From positions 13,817,385 through 13,881,384 of the forward strand of contig CM067576.1 of the NCBI GenBank assembly GCA_034336665.1: DNA of 64,000 nucleotides. Direction: 5' to 3'. Under the pieces are notes generated by a model that searched no databases, was not told the DNA's origin, and saw nothing but the letters and a program-made list of their open reading frames with translations. Within the stretch, counting starts at the first letter, position 1, and each line of letters starts with the position of its first letter. Made by a program: the position numbers and the translations under genes. Positions 51,901-63,445 of this stretch are shown here, piece after piece. Source of the DNA: Luscinia megarhynchos. Lineage: Eukaryota; Chordata; Aves; Passeriformes; Turdidae.

Positions 51901-54519
51901 TGAATTTGTCTTCAGTATCAGAAGACACAAGACTTGAATGGATCTTAATTTAGAATCTGATATTTTCAGTAGTTACAGAGTTCCTATAGGGTATAAAATA
52001 TCATCTCAGGTTTTATTGTCCTGCTAATGTTTCCACAGAAAAGGACTAGCAGAAAATCTTTTTGTCCCTAAAAAGTAATCGCAAGAATAAAAAGAAAGTT
52101 GAAATTGGAGTTGTTGCAAGTTACAAAAACGAAATGAAGGCCAAACACACAACCTCAGGAAGCCAACTCTTTTGAGTGATTAGGATGATGTAATCAGTGC
52201 TACAACTTCACAGAAAAATTAAGCCAGTAAAGCAGACCCAGTTTGGGGTCTTCGTTTCTTAAGGAAAAAAAAATGGGAAGAGCATAATTAATGGTAGTGC
52301 TCAATGAATTATTAAAATATGCAGAGTTAATTTTAAAAATTTGAGAACAATTACCTAGAGTAGAGCTTGTTGGCAAAACAGTAATAAAGTTTTTGTGACA
52401 TAAATAAGAGTGACAAGATAATGTCTCACAAATATGCAAAAAGAAATGCAAACAACTGAAAGATCATTGAAAACTTTGGACCAATATGAAACTTGAGATG
52501 CATTAACAAGAGAGCTGGAGGATTCCTAAATATAATCCTGTGCCCCACTTCATCCCCTGAACACTGTATGAGCATAACAGAGGTAACATGAAGTATTGCA
52601 AGTAATTTAACCTGGCAGAAATTTTGCTAGTGTAAAAGATGCACCTTTCACACCCAGCACATCACCTCTGTCTTCTCCCTCTCCCTTGTGCAAGTCTTCA
52701 AGCCATTCTGAAACGACCCACACTGGAAACTGATGGAGTTCAAACCAAACTGGGGTGCAGGGAATAATGCCAGTTTAAGCCATAGCACATCTCACTTGGT
52801 TCATTTCCCATTCTGTTCAAACAGATGGAAGGGAAAGAAAAGCTTCCTCCAGAGGCAGGATCATATTACCTTTAAGTGCTTGTGGAACTGTAACATATAC
52901 TTAACATTTCAAATAGTTTGAATAGGTGTCTTCTGCAAATTATAATAAGCCCTAAAAATGTCACCTAGTATAACTATCATCATGTCTGCTGTAGGTACAA
53001 CACTTACATTGGTAAAACAGTTGATTCTAGAGATAGAGGTTTTGCTAGTTCCTAAATAAAATAAAGAGGTATCAGTCCAATCACATTTACACTGAAAATA
53101 CATTACTTCATTGTGCCAATTTGCTCACAGAGAAGACTTATTAAAATAAAATTTAATTTACATTTCTATCAGGCAGAATTACTAATATTAGGAGAATTTC
53201 TATTGAAAATCAAGACTAAACCTCTGTCTTGTCTTGGCCTGCATTTTCAGGGGTACTTTGTACTGTGCAAGGCAGGGAGTGAGGGGTCAATACTGCCTCT
53301 CTGCAGTGTATTTGAGATGCACCTTTAGGAAGATCATTCAAAGCAGGAATTTTACTAGGGAATTCTGTGTACAATAGCTATTAGCTCCTTAATTTATATT
53401 TGCAAAGGAAATGTAAATTCCAGAAGACCACACAATGATGCCTGTTCCACTAGGTACTATACAAACACTGTGTAGGAGAGATTTTCCCTCCCACAGATCT
53501 TATTTAAATGAAACATGAGAGAAGAAACAGCCAGAATATTTTAAATAAAGTCATTTGGACAGTATCACATGAAAGGACAGTTGCCAGACTACAACTTACT
53601 TTCACTTTTGACAGTACTAGACTTCCTCTAAACAGAAACACATGCTTGTGGATCTGGTGTTTTTTATTTGAATACTTGAATTTATAAAGTATATTTTAAT
53701 CAATATTATTTCAACTTTTTGTTAAAGAATTAGTGCTTTCACAGCATTCTCAAAATGAGAAATCAGACATACATATGAGAAAAAGACAAAATGAGGATAC
53801 AGGAGCTGCACACACACCGCAGATGTGTGTCTGTGAGCTGGTGTGTGCAGTGGGAGGATTGTTGCAGAGGACAGTCAGACTTTTGGTGTGTCCCAGGGCA
53901 AACAGATCAGCATGGGGCTGGTACAGACACCTGCCCTGGTGAGAATGCAGTGGCTGAGGAGCAGCTCAGCACAGGAGGTGTAAAACCAAGTGAACAAGTC
54001 ACTGGATCAAGTCAACAAATCTGTTCCCTTCTGCAAGAGGGAGAGAAGTCTCTTCATGTTTGAAAAGGTCACCTCTGGGTCTTCTGTGACCTTTTCCTTT
54101 CATAGCTTTGGAGCATTCTAAATCATAATTTTTAAATCATTATATATTTTATATGTAAATCAGATGGCTGGGATAGAAGAATCAGTATAACACTCTAGCA
54201 GAGGTGAAGACTGAGAGAGATGAGATGGAGAGCAAATGCATAGTCTGGCTTGAACAGAGCAATTTACCTCCTGCTTTATTCCATCTCTGTTATGGCAATT
54301 TTCACCACTCTAAACAGCTGGCCTGCAAAAAGCCTAAAAGTGGCTACATCAGTCAGCAAATTGTTAAAATCTCTTATTTTGATGCAATGCCTGCTGACAA
54401 GATACAGGAAGCTACTTTTTAGAACTGGAGCAAGCAAATGCTTCAGTTGCCTCGACATTCCCTGCCTTTTTCATTTCCTTGTTTTCTGTCAGTTTTATTA
54501 GGCAATCAAGATTAAAGTG
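45907..54519. other. Unassigned AT-rich non-coding DNA
   Basis: These 8.6 kb hold no recognisable gene, RNA gene or transposon. Poly-T runs lie near 46354 and at 46411-46424. A slightly GC-richer patch lies at 51270-51540 and another at 53800-54060; both carry short frames (76-90 codons) without known domains. The rest is uniformly AT-rich. Confidence 0.5.
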
Positions 54520-56807
54520 TTATTTTACACTGATTAAAAAATCATTCAAATTATATTTTGTGCATACTAGAAGCCAAAGAGAGTGCTGCTGCTGAATTAA
54601 AACCAAAAGAATTGCAAACTACTGTATTTTGTCTCTGTGAAACAAAACAATTTAAGAAGTTATCAGCCAAAGCTGTTAATCAAATTAACTAAAAACTACA
54701 AAGGTGAATTTCAAAAAAAAGAAAATAATATTAGATTTTTTACACTTAAAGCACTGAACAATAATAAGCTTCCACCTGTTAACATATTAATAATGCTGTT
54801 AAGAATATGATGTGCTTGACACGGTGCCACAGATTTCATAAGCCTATGCAAATTCTTATCTCTCAAGAAACACTTTTTAGCTACTGCAAGAAATGTAAGA
54901 AGGAAGAAGGGGAAGAAGATAGATGAAAAAAGTATACTGCATTAAGGCTTGAATGAGTTTGTGAAAAATCCAGTCACTTGACTCCTTTACCATCAGGCAA
55001 CATATATTGGAAAATATATAAAAGCCCAAGGAAATGGATTGTCCTGAGTGACCTCAGAGAACTTTTCCATCTGTGCCATTATTAATATGATGCAGACACC
55101 GTAAAACAGAGCTGGCAAAGCAATATGTGTTCTCAGAGATGATGGATACGAAGGGAGAAGATAATGCTGATAGAAACAATTACTTGGTATAACAAGCAGG
55201 TGATTTTGTAAAAGTGCTATGATGTAATGAGGAAGATAAGTTGATATTCCTAAAAGTCAAATTATTAGATTTGTAGAGCTGAAAAAGTAACATGATGGAA
55301 GATTTTCAAGCTGAGCAAATAAATCAGAATGAATAATTTACCTGATGCTTTGCTCAGAAGTTCTATAGACTAATGACACTTTCTTCACATATCTTGCTTT
55401 AAATTCTGGATTTCCATGATCTTCCATGAGACTTGGACTATACGAATTGATTGAAATGTTTTATTGTACTAGATATGTGAAATTCACGTTAGTTTTTGAG
55501 TTGTATATGCTAGAAAAAATTAATTTAGTATTTTCTTATGGCTCATGAGTCAAGTGATATTTACAGAAAAGTGAACTTCAAGTCTTCAAGACAGCAATCA
55601 GAGCAAAGTTTATGCAGAACTAAAAAAGTAACACATTTACTGTACTATGTCCCTGGAGGACAGGCTTGACTGTTCATTCAGCAAACCTGTTCAACAACCT
55701 GTAGTATTTAAAAAAAAAAAAATTTCTTGCAGAACTTTATATCCAAGCACAGTAAAAGGCGACCTGCACAACAGTAGGTGCCCAGAGGGAAACTTAAAGA
55801 GGAATGGATGTTTAATACATGCTGTTGATCAAAATTTTTAGTCTAATTAGAAGATGTGTCAGAGGACAAGATTTTTTTGATGAGAAGTAATTTAGGGTAA
55901 CACAGGATCCAATAGTTACAGTGGCACTGTGTGCTACACAATACTGAGTAAAGACTGTGCATGCTGTACAGCAACTCTGTGGGCACTGTAGGACAACAAG
56001 TGGAGAAAAATGTAATCACATTCAGCACAACTCCATCTTAAGGAAACTGCAGGTCAAGCAAGGTCAACCAAGTGACACCGCTGACAGCCTTAGGTCCCGC
56101 TCACTGCCTCTGTCAGGGAAATGCTGTGTTGCTTCTCACACAGTGAGCTAGTCCTACCCTCCTCGATCATTTTTCTGACACTGTGGCCTCAATCATTTGC
56201 CCTGTCAACTGTTTAAGCCACCTCAGCTGGGAGCCTCAGTGAGAAAAGCCAGAAGTTCACCTCTGCTATCAGCATTGCGAGCAAGGTCAGCCCAGGGAGA
56301 AAGCAAATTATTGCAGAACTTTTATTTTCAATGCCTTAATCCTACCATTGGTCTGCACTGTCAACCCCTTGGGGTTCTAAGAAGAAATGGGCAAAGTACA
56401 GACTACCTTAAAAGAAAAGTTATCCTTTGCTGAAGTGCCAGTTTTACTTGCCATAGTTCTACGTTATTCCAGACTGCAGACACATTTTCCCTCTCAGCCT
56501 GCATTTTATGTGAGTGCTCTTGCCATTTCAATGCCAGGTTCAGACACAAGGGTGGCTGCTCCCTGTGCATGCTGAGAGCACATCCCATCCTGCAGGAGCA
56601 GCTCTGGCTGGCTCTGGGCTGAGGATCCAGCCTGGAGCTGCCACGGCAGTGACCGCCAGGCACTGGCCACTGCGCCGGGTCGGGAAAACCGCCCTGGCAA
56701 AATGCAGCAAACTGCTTCACACCACCAGGCACAGCAAAGTGCTGCTGTCATGGTAACTGAGTATTCACACCTGTGGAGATCCAAAAGAAGTTTTCCCAGC
56801 TAAGAAT
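54520..56807. other. Unassigned non-coding DNA, regulatory-like at the left
   Basis: From 54520 to about 55120 the sequence is unique and carries ATTA-type words (CTGATTAAAAAATCATTC, GCTGTTAATCAAATTAAC, CCATTATTAATATGATGC) and a purine tract (54890-54931). It could be an enhancer, but the case is weak. From 56060 to 56760 composition becomes GC-richer, with conflicting frames on both strands (up to 109 codons). None is recognisable. Confidence 0.4.
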
Positions 56808-57091
56808 TGTAACCCCTGTTCTGTTCCGTAAGCCCTCTCACTGTCTGTTAACCCTTAGGTCACTCCCACCCTAATTCCCTGTTGGTCTTTTACCCTAGCT
56901 CACCCCTGTAGGACCCTGTGTAATTTAGTAATTGGTCCCTGGGGCTTTCCCTGCCCTGCTTATCCCATGTACTTTAGCCTGGACCCTCAGAGCTCCGGGG
57001 CCTTTGTTCCCTGAAACCCAAACCGTGCGTGGCTGAAATAAACATCTTAAAACCCTGCAAAGGCCTTCCTGCTCTTTCACCCCAAGCAACA
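56808..57091 (+). mobile_element. Candidate solo LTR
   Basis: It starts TGTAACCCCTGTTCTG, ends near CAAGCAACA and has AATAAA at 57037-57042, about 50 bases before the proposed end. A TTATCCCATGTACTTTAG segment lies about 80 bases upstream of that signal. The composition, the TG...CA ends and the signal position fit a compact LTR, and the sequence around GTGGCTGAAATAAACATCTT resembles LTRs I associate with passerines (from memory). I found no matching target-site duplication and no adjoining retroviral genes. Confidence 0.5.
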
Positions 57092-57155
57092 TCATAAAAG
57101 CAACAACCACCCACTGGATAACCATGCACACTGCTGTCCATTTACACAGCAAAGG

Positions 57156-57710
57156 TGTTGGAGAGTAGTGAGGTCTCAAGATGACAGCAAACCCGTACTT
57201 TATTGTTGGAGTTGGTGAGTCAGGGGTCTCTGAATTCTTCAGAGAGAAATCAGAGTGCAGGGATTGAATTAAAATGGGTTAAGGAGTGGTGCTCTGAGTT
57301 TGTCTCTTCTATATAAGCGTATGTATTGGGAAGAGTTGGTGCTTTTTGCCATGGCTTTTTCTGCTTTTCCTGCCATTGCTTTTCTTTTTCCTTTTGCTCA
57401 CCATCATCAGCCAACACCCAAGAAGAAGATATGATCTGCTGCAGCAACATCAGCTTCCCAGGACCTTTGACAAGAGCAGCTTCTACTTCTGTTTGGGACT
57501 TTATATCAATACTTAGCAAGGACTTTGATGTCTGTGACTGTGCCTTTTGAGACTGATGTGCTTCTGCAATAAATAACCTCTTAGCAACTATTAGCTGCTT
57601 TGCTCATTTAAGATAACCTGACAAAGTTGGTGCCCAGAGCTCTGAAGGTATTAACCTCACAACTTATGCCCCGTGTCTGGTACCTTGCTCGTAACCTCAC
57701 ACTTTATTAA
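57156..57710. mobile_element. LTR-like block of uncertain orientation
   Basis: Both strands show LTR-type signals. On the plus strand there is TATATAA at 57310-57316, AATAAA at 57568-57573 and, after CTGACA, a primer-binding-site-like TGGTGCCCAGAGC at 57628-57640. On the minus strand there is a TATA-like word at the same place and AATAAA at 57199-57204, about 110 bases further on, with a further AATAAAGT at 57703-57708. A TAACCTCACA word with similar flanks occurs twice (near 57652 and 57692). I cannot decide the strand or the boundaries. A 89-codon minus frame (57250-57519), rich in Lys/Gln/Glu, has no recognisable identity. Confidence 0.3.
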
Positions 57711-58970
57711 AATGAGAGGGAAGCTTCGGTTAATTTTTAGCATCAATATCTCTAATTATTAATTTCTAATAGCTGCAAAATATGCTATGGCTGACAAAGA
57801 CAGCTTTGAAATACCAGTATTTTAAATATTAGCTATAACAGACTCAAATTAATGTTCCAGTAATTGTTCTAGGTTTCCAAAGATTAATTCTTAACAAACT
57901 TCTTTTGGTAATGTCTTGCCTCTTCTGCTTTTGTTGAGAGAAGTATTTTAACTGGCATGAATAGAAATGCTCCTAGAAATTTAACACCAAAAGATATTAT
58001 GAGAAAAAACTTGTGGGTAATTAATTTTAGATTCATAAGGAAATTTGTTGACAGCAGAAGTGTTTAAAGTGTTCATTCACCCTGGAATCAGGAGCAATAA
58101 CACCTAACCAACAATGTAGTGAAAACTACAGCCTTGACCGTGTCCATAAAAATGAAATGTTTGCATAATAAATTTGCCACTAATACATGACATTAAAAAT
58201 GCATTCTAAGACACAGGCATACAAAATAAAATTAAATAACTGCTGTGGTTTAGCAAAACAACAATCTACATGTAGACATTGTAAAAGCATGGGATATGTT
58301 CAGGTTGTTTCAAACAATTACTTCCCCAGAGTCACACAACTCTGAAATAAATTTTTTGTTGTTGGGTGTTTGGGGAGTTTTTTGGGCTTGGTTTTTGTTT
58401 GTTGGTTTGGGTTTTTGTTGTTCTTGCAAAAATAAGGGAAATCATGATGCAACGTTCCAGATTTTTCAGGGGGAAAAGATCTTTCAGTTTAGATGTTTAT
58501 TATTAATCCCTGAACATCAAGTTTTGGTAACAGCTATTGCTGCTGCCTTCTATAACCCCAGAGCACTTCTGTGCTGAGTTTCTGTGCAAATAGAAATGCA
58601 TTTTGGTACATATCAAAGGAAGTGCAGTTGTATCTCTAACTATTTCAGCACAGAAGGGAATTTTTTAATACAGTTATAATCAGCTTAGAAGTGAGTTAAT
58701 GGATACTTAAGTGTAGTGAATAACAAAGCTTGCTTGTCATAGCCATGGCTATCCATCAAAGATCATCCAGAATTTTCTTTCAATTGCTGAAAGAACAAAT
58801 ATTTGAATTCATAAGAAATGGGCCCATAAAGTCTTATATAGCTATTAAAATACAGATTTTTAGCCCTTACCCACTTTCATTAGCATTTCATTTTATTCCT
58901 TTCACTCATTTCTTAAGCAGTAGGTTCCTATTTAGGACCTTGGAGTGCATTGTAAACCCTGTAACAATTA
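57711..58970. other. Unassigned AT-rich non-coding DNA
   Basis: No gene is recognised. Within it, 58351-58425 is a T/G-rich low-complexity tract that gives rise to a hydrophobic 93-codon frame with no meaning as a protein. Confidence 0.5.
58351..58425. repeat. (TTTTGG)-like low-complexity tract
   Basis: T runs are interrupted by GGG, GGGG and GTTG. Four G-runs of three or more are present, but with one long loop, so a G-quadruplex is only weakly suggested. Confidence 0.8.
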
Positions 58971-59415
58971 CATAGAATCACAGAATGGTTTGGCTGAAAT
59001 GAACCTTAAAGCTCATCTAATTCCAAACCCCCACCACAGGCAGGGACACCTTCCACTGCCCCTACCCAAGCTGGCCTGGAACACTTCCAGGGATGGGGCA
59101 GCCACAGCTTCTCTGGGTGCCCAGTGCCAGGGACTCCCCACCCTCACAGGGAACAAATTTTTACTAATGCCCCATCTAACACTGTCCTCTGTGAGTGTGA
59201 AGCCATTCCCCTCTTGTCACCCTTATCCAAAGTCCATCTCCAGCTCTCTTGGAGCCTCTTTAAGCACTGGAAGGGGCTGTAAGGTCTCCCCAGAGCCTTC
59301 TCTTTACAAAAGTGCTGCAGCCCCTGAACATCTCCCTGGCCCTCCTGCAAACTCTCCCAGAGGTCTGTGTCCTTGTGTTGGGAGCCCCAGAGCTGGACAC
59401 AGTTCTCCAGAACCC
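58971..59415 (-). mobile_element. CR1 LINE 3' portion, antisense, 445 bp
   Basis: This is the clearest CR1 copy. It reads from the terminal repeat (CATAGAATCACAGAATGG), through CTTAAAGCTCATCTAATTCC, CAGGGACACCTTCCACTG, GGGATGGGGCAGCCACAGC, AAGCCATTCCCCTCTTGTC and AAGGTCTCCCCAGAGCC, to GGGAGCCCCAGAGCTGGACA. The order is that of the complement of avian CR1, from the 3' end into the end of the coding region. It is truncated at about 59415, near CAGTTCTCCAG. The 157-codon plus-strand frame across it is antisense to the element and not a gene. The copy is inactive. Confidence 0.95.
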
Positions 59416-61726
59416 TGAACATCCAGATCTTGACCATAAGTATCCAAATATTTTTGAAGGAAAGAACTTGGAGAAAACCTTTCTTCAGTAATTAGACCAG
59501 TCTTACTTCAGTGCTTTCCAAAAGCAAAGAGGGACCCCTCCTGACAGGAAACCTGTGACAGACCATGCCCATAAAGGCTTTCCAATCTTCATATACAAAA
59601 GTTTCCATAGAAATTTCAGTTGTTTGGATGTGACTTTTTGCATTCAGATGGGTGAAAGCCTCAATAAACCTGCAGAATCCCGTAAGGTGCAGCTGTAACT
59701 ATTTCCAGTGTGAAGACCACAGTGCCCTAATGTTCCTTTGCATTTCCACCACCCTGCCACACACCTTGTCAAATTTTGTTAGGTCTTTCAGGTTTCAACC
59801 AATAACCACATAAGCTGGCAGAGGAGGGAGGCAGGGCAGAAAAATCTCACACTTTTAAACAGTGTTTGAGCCACATTTGTCAGCTGTGTTTCCTTTGTCC
59901 TCTGTGTGCTTAGAGGGACGGTCTCAGCAGCTTTAGTGCAGGAACTGAGGTGTTACCCTTTCACTCTGCCAGTCACACGTTCTCCTTGTATATTCACTGT
60001 CCATTCACAGCCTGAATCAATACACCCATGGCTAAGAATAAAGTCAAGTTGCACAAATGTGTGCTGCATATGGTAGTTTTCTAAGGTTTTGGCATCAGAC
60101 ACAACATACTAATGATTTCACAGTTCCTGTGGAGCCTCTCAAAAGTGCCTGCATTTTCAGGTTCAGTACATGCCATGTGCTTTTAGCTGGAGATTTAGAA
60201 GTTATTAGATTGTCTACAGAATTGATAAGGAGCAATGATTTTATACTATTTGTCCTTATAAAAAGCAGCCTTTAGTGAAACACAACCATATAAGTGAAAG
60301 GTCTAAAATGTTATTTATACTAAAGTTTACTGTGATCTATCAAGTTTGTAATAGTTTTATGAAGTGTATGTTATGATAATTATTCTTGACATCCTGTTCT
60401 GGTTTTTATGAAAGTTTGTATTAAGCATTTTTTCTCACCCTCTCAGTTTAATTTAAAATTGTATTTTATTTCTACTGAAATTAAATGTTTGCATATGTAA
60501 CAAACTTTGTCTCTCAAGTTTTAAACATTAAACTACCTTGAAACTTACTGTTTCCTGACAAATGAAGATTTTTGAGCTGATAAATCTTCCTCCTGCCTGA
60601 AGCATTTTAAAATGCAGAAACAAGTCAACCACTCAGCACAAGATCTTTGCCAGAATTTATGACCACAAAGCTGCACAACACAGGAGATTACTTCAATCTA
60701 ATACAATAATTACAACATGATCCCTATTATTTAGAATGATAGACATGCAGTATTTCTTATACACATGGTATTGACATTTAAGGAGGAGCTTCACAGATGA
60801 ACACCGATTTTATATACCTTCTACTGCTTTTTTAATACAGCGTGTTTGCATTGCTGGGTTTGACCAGGAGGAGCTGTTTCTCCACCTGATGGTCCTGTGT
60901 CCTGGACAGGCTCAGTTTCCCAGCTGAGATCAGGCAGAATCTGGCCAATGACAGAGAAACAACCACACATTGCTCCCCTAACCTGCAATTAGCAGCTCGC
61001 TGAGATGTTTGCATAGCATGTCAAGAGCAGCGATCAGAACACTTTCAGGCAGACTCTATTGACATGTTTGGCTCTGTGACCCTTAATGATTTGAAGGCAA
61101 ATTTCACCACCATCAAGAGAATTGCGTTCTGGAAGTTGCCAACTGTAGCTGAAAACTTCTGTCTGTGTGACTGTGCTAGAAACCACAAAGTGAAATATAA
61201 TACCAGCTGGGTTCGAACACTTCAGAGAATGTTCCAATCTAGCATTTCATTCCTTTGCCCAAACAGGATACCCACAGTATGTCTAACAGCTTGGACTCAG
61301 TTTTCTTGGCCTGAAATAATTTTGCATCCTGGCAGGATACTTCATTCCCTCTGCAAATCTCTGTCTTTCATTTAATGTTTCCAGAACACCTAATTTTTCA
61401 CACCACACTTTGCTCATTATTTAGGGGATCCTACATTTCCATCAGGGAGACCAAAATAATTTGAAATAGTATTGCATTAAAATGTTCTTGTGATTTAAAA
61501 AATCCATTAAAGTTGCTTTTGGGAGAATTTCAGACTTCAGATTCTACTAAACTTTAGATTCATTGTGAAATCTGCTTCCAGCATGAGGATTAAAAATTGC
61601 TCTTTTAAGAGAAGAAGTAACAGATATTGCAGGGCTGATATGGGGCACAGCTAAGTTCTAAAACATTATATCTGTCTTGGGCTGCAATAAAGGATGTGAC
61701 CAAAACTGTGTATTCTATCACCATTC
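59416..61726. other. Unassigned AT-rich non-coding DNA
   Basis: No gene, RNA gene or transposon is recognised. A B-box-like GGTTCGAAC near 61210 stands alone without a tRNA fold. Short frames (up to 103 codons at 61064-61375) have no recognisable product. Confidence 0.5.
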
Positions 61727-62341
61727 TGTTAAAACCAGGCGGGGCAGTGATTCTTATCTTTTCCACAGCCCATCCTCCCTCCAGGAAGATATCATCTGTT
61801 TAATGGGCCATTGAGTCCCAGTGCATGACTGGTAAAATTACATCATCCCACTGGGAGATGCTTCAGCCAGGGGCAGGAGCCAAGCCTTTCCTACCCAGAT
61901 AAAAACTGAGATTTGGAACATCAGGGCAGCCTTTTTCCACTGGATACCAGAGGAAAACTGAACCTTTCCACATCATCCCTGGACCTTCAGAGGAAAACTG
62001 CACCTTCTACAGGAGCAGTGCTCCAGCTGATCCACATCTGCCCCTGCAGGAGGATGCAGCCACCATTGAATGGGACTGCTGCCAACACCCTGCCTGACTG
62101 ACGGGTGTCAGCTTGGATTCTGACTCTGGCAGTGGTTTGGGATTGTTCTTTGTAATACTGTATTTCTATTTTAATTTTCATCCTAGTAAAGAACTGTTAT
62201 TTCTAATTCCCATATCTTTGCCTGAGAGCTCCCTTAATTTCAAAATCATCATAATAATTTGGAGGGAGGGGGTTTGCATTCTCCATTTCAAAGAGAAGTT
62301 CCTGCATTTATTGGCAGACACCTGTCCTCCAAACCAGGACA
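61727..62341 (+). mobile_element. Solo LTR of an avian endogenous retrovirus
   Basis: A 615-bp block runs from TGTTAAAACCAGG to AAACCAGGACA. It has a TATA-like GATAAAA at 61899-61905 and an AGTAAA polyadenylation-like signal at 62185-62190. After these comes a long 3' part: CATATCTTTGCCTGAGAGC, a purine-rich GGAGGGAGGGGG, and a 'ttggcagacacctgtcctccaaaccaggaca' end. I recognise this as a family seen in many copies in songbird genomes (memory, not a search). No internal retroviral sequence is present, so it is a solo LTR. The direct flanks do not give a convincing target-site duplication, so the insertion is probably old or the edges are a few bases off. Confidence 0.7.
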
Positions 62342-62984
62342 ATACCAAATACTAGACTTTTAATTTGTCTAGTTTTGTTCAATCTGAATTGAAAAGAAAT
62401 GCATTTAGATTCCCCATTAGAAAAAATCCCTATAAGTAAGATAAACTCATTTTCTTCTTTTATTCAATGGTGAAAATGCTTATCCCTCATTAAACAAAAC
62501 TTTTGACCTACACTAGATCATACTGCAATTTTGAGCAGAGGAAGCATACTAAAGGATAAGGAAAAAAAACATTCCCATTTTAAGTAGTTCAAAGGTAGTT
62601 AAAAATGTTAAACTTGGCATACTTTCAACCCAATAAAATTAAAAACATAAATCAGTACAGGAAAAATATAGCATGATAAATAAATAAATACTCCTAATGA
62701 CAGAGCAGTTTCAATACCTATGGTACTTTTCTAATCAAACTGTGCAAGCACTCCCGTTATTTTTGGCTAGATATGTTCCCTAGGATTGTGCCTGCTTCTT
62801 CAAATTATTCACTTAACTTTGTTGAAGGATAATGCAAGAAGCTCAAAATCATGACTGACATAAATGTATTACAGTCATTTGTGGATTAGAGCTTCTTTCT
62901 GGTGATTTCCATGAGACAGAGATTGGCTCCAAAAAGACTTATTCCCCATACCATATCCTTATGCATAAACATGCAATAATCACA
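62342..62984. other. Unassigned AT-rich non-coding DNA
   Basis: Nothing is recognisable apart from a short (TAAA)n run near 62675-62690. Confidence 0.5.
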
Positions 62985-63445
62985 GAATATGGAAAAAAGT
63001 GAGGTGGAAAGAGTGTTAGACCATTTAATCCATTCATTGTAGCTTATGATTCAGAAAGAAATTTGCATAACCTGCTCTAGAAGACTTTCTATATAATGAT
63101 GTTTCCTCAGTTTCCCAAAGCAATATTTCAATGCTTCAGCTCCCTTAATGTTAGAAAAGGATTTTATAAAAACCAAATTTTCCTTTGGGACACATTCTTC
63201 ACTTTTTCCAAATAAATATCAGAATACATCTTCATTTCTCTTTGCAGTGGCTGACTATGTATTTAAAGAGTTTTGATGAGTCTACTCACTTTCCACTATT
63301 CTAACCCCAAAAATGCCAGTTCCTCTCTTCTTAGGAAATACTGAGTTTGCTATGTATGATTATTCTTTGTCTCCCAGTCCTTCTCCAAATGCTCACAGTC
63401 TTTTTTTTTTCAGGTATAATGCCCAAAACTGAAACAAGTGCACAT
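62985..63445 (-). mobile_element. Ancient CR1/L3-like LINE remnant, antisense
   Basis: Similarity to the complement of old amniote CR1/L3 3' ends is patchy but collinear. It includes TGCTCTAGAAGACTTTCTAT, a 'ttaatgttagaaaaggatttt' segment, a 'tttcactttccactattctaaccccaa'-like stretch, TATTCTTTGTCTCCCAGTCC, TTCTCCAAATGCTCACAGTC and AATGCCCAAAACTGAAACAA. The last three correspond to the 'tctggactttctccaa ... tgcccagaactggacaca' course of the family. It is far more diverged than the copy at 58971, so it is probably a much older insertion. Boundaries are approximate. Confidence 0.55.

Noticed and set aside
58351..58425. A G-quadruplex in the (TTTTGG)-like tract
   Set aside because: There are four G-runs, but one loop is about 22 bases long, so a stable quadruplex is not well supported.
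58296..58577. A hydrophobic 93-codon frame resembling a membrane segment
   Set aside because: It is generated by the T/G-rich low-complexity tract at 58351-58425.
58945..59418. The longest open frame (157 codons, plus strand)
   Set aside because: It lies almost wholly within the antisense CR1 element at 58971-59415 and reads the complement of transposon sequence.
61205..61225. GGTTCGAAC, resembling a tRNA B-box
   Set aside because: There is no A-box or cloverleaf arms at the proper distance upstream, so it is a chance match.
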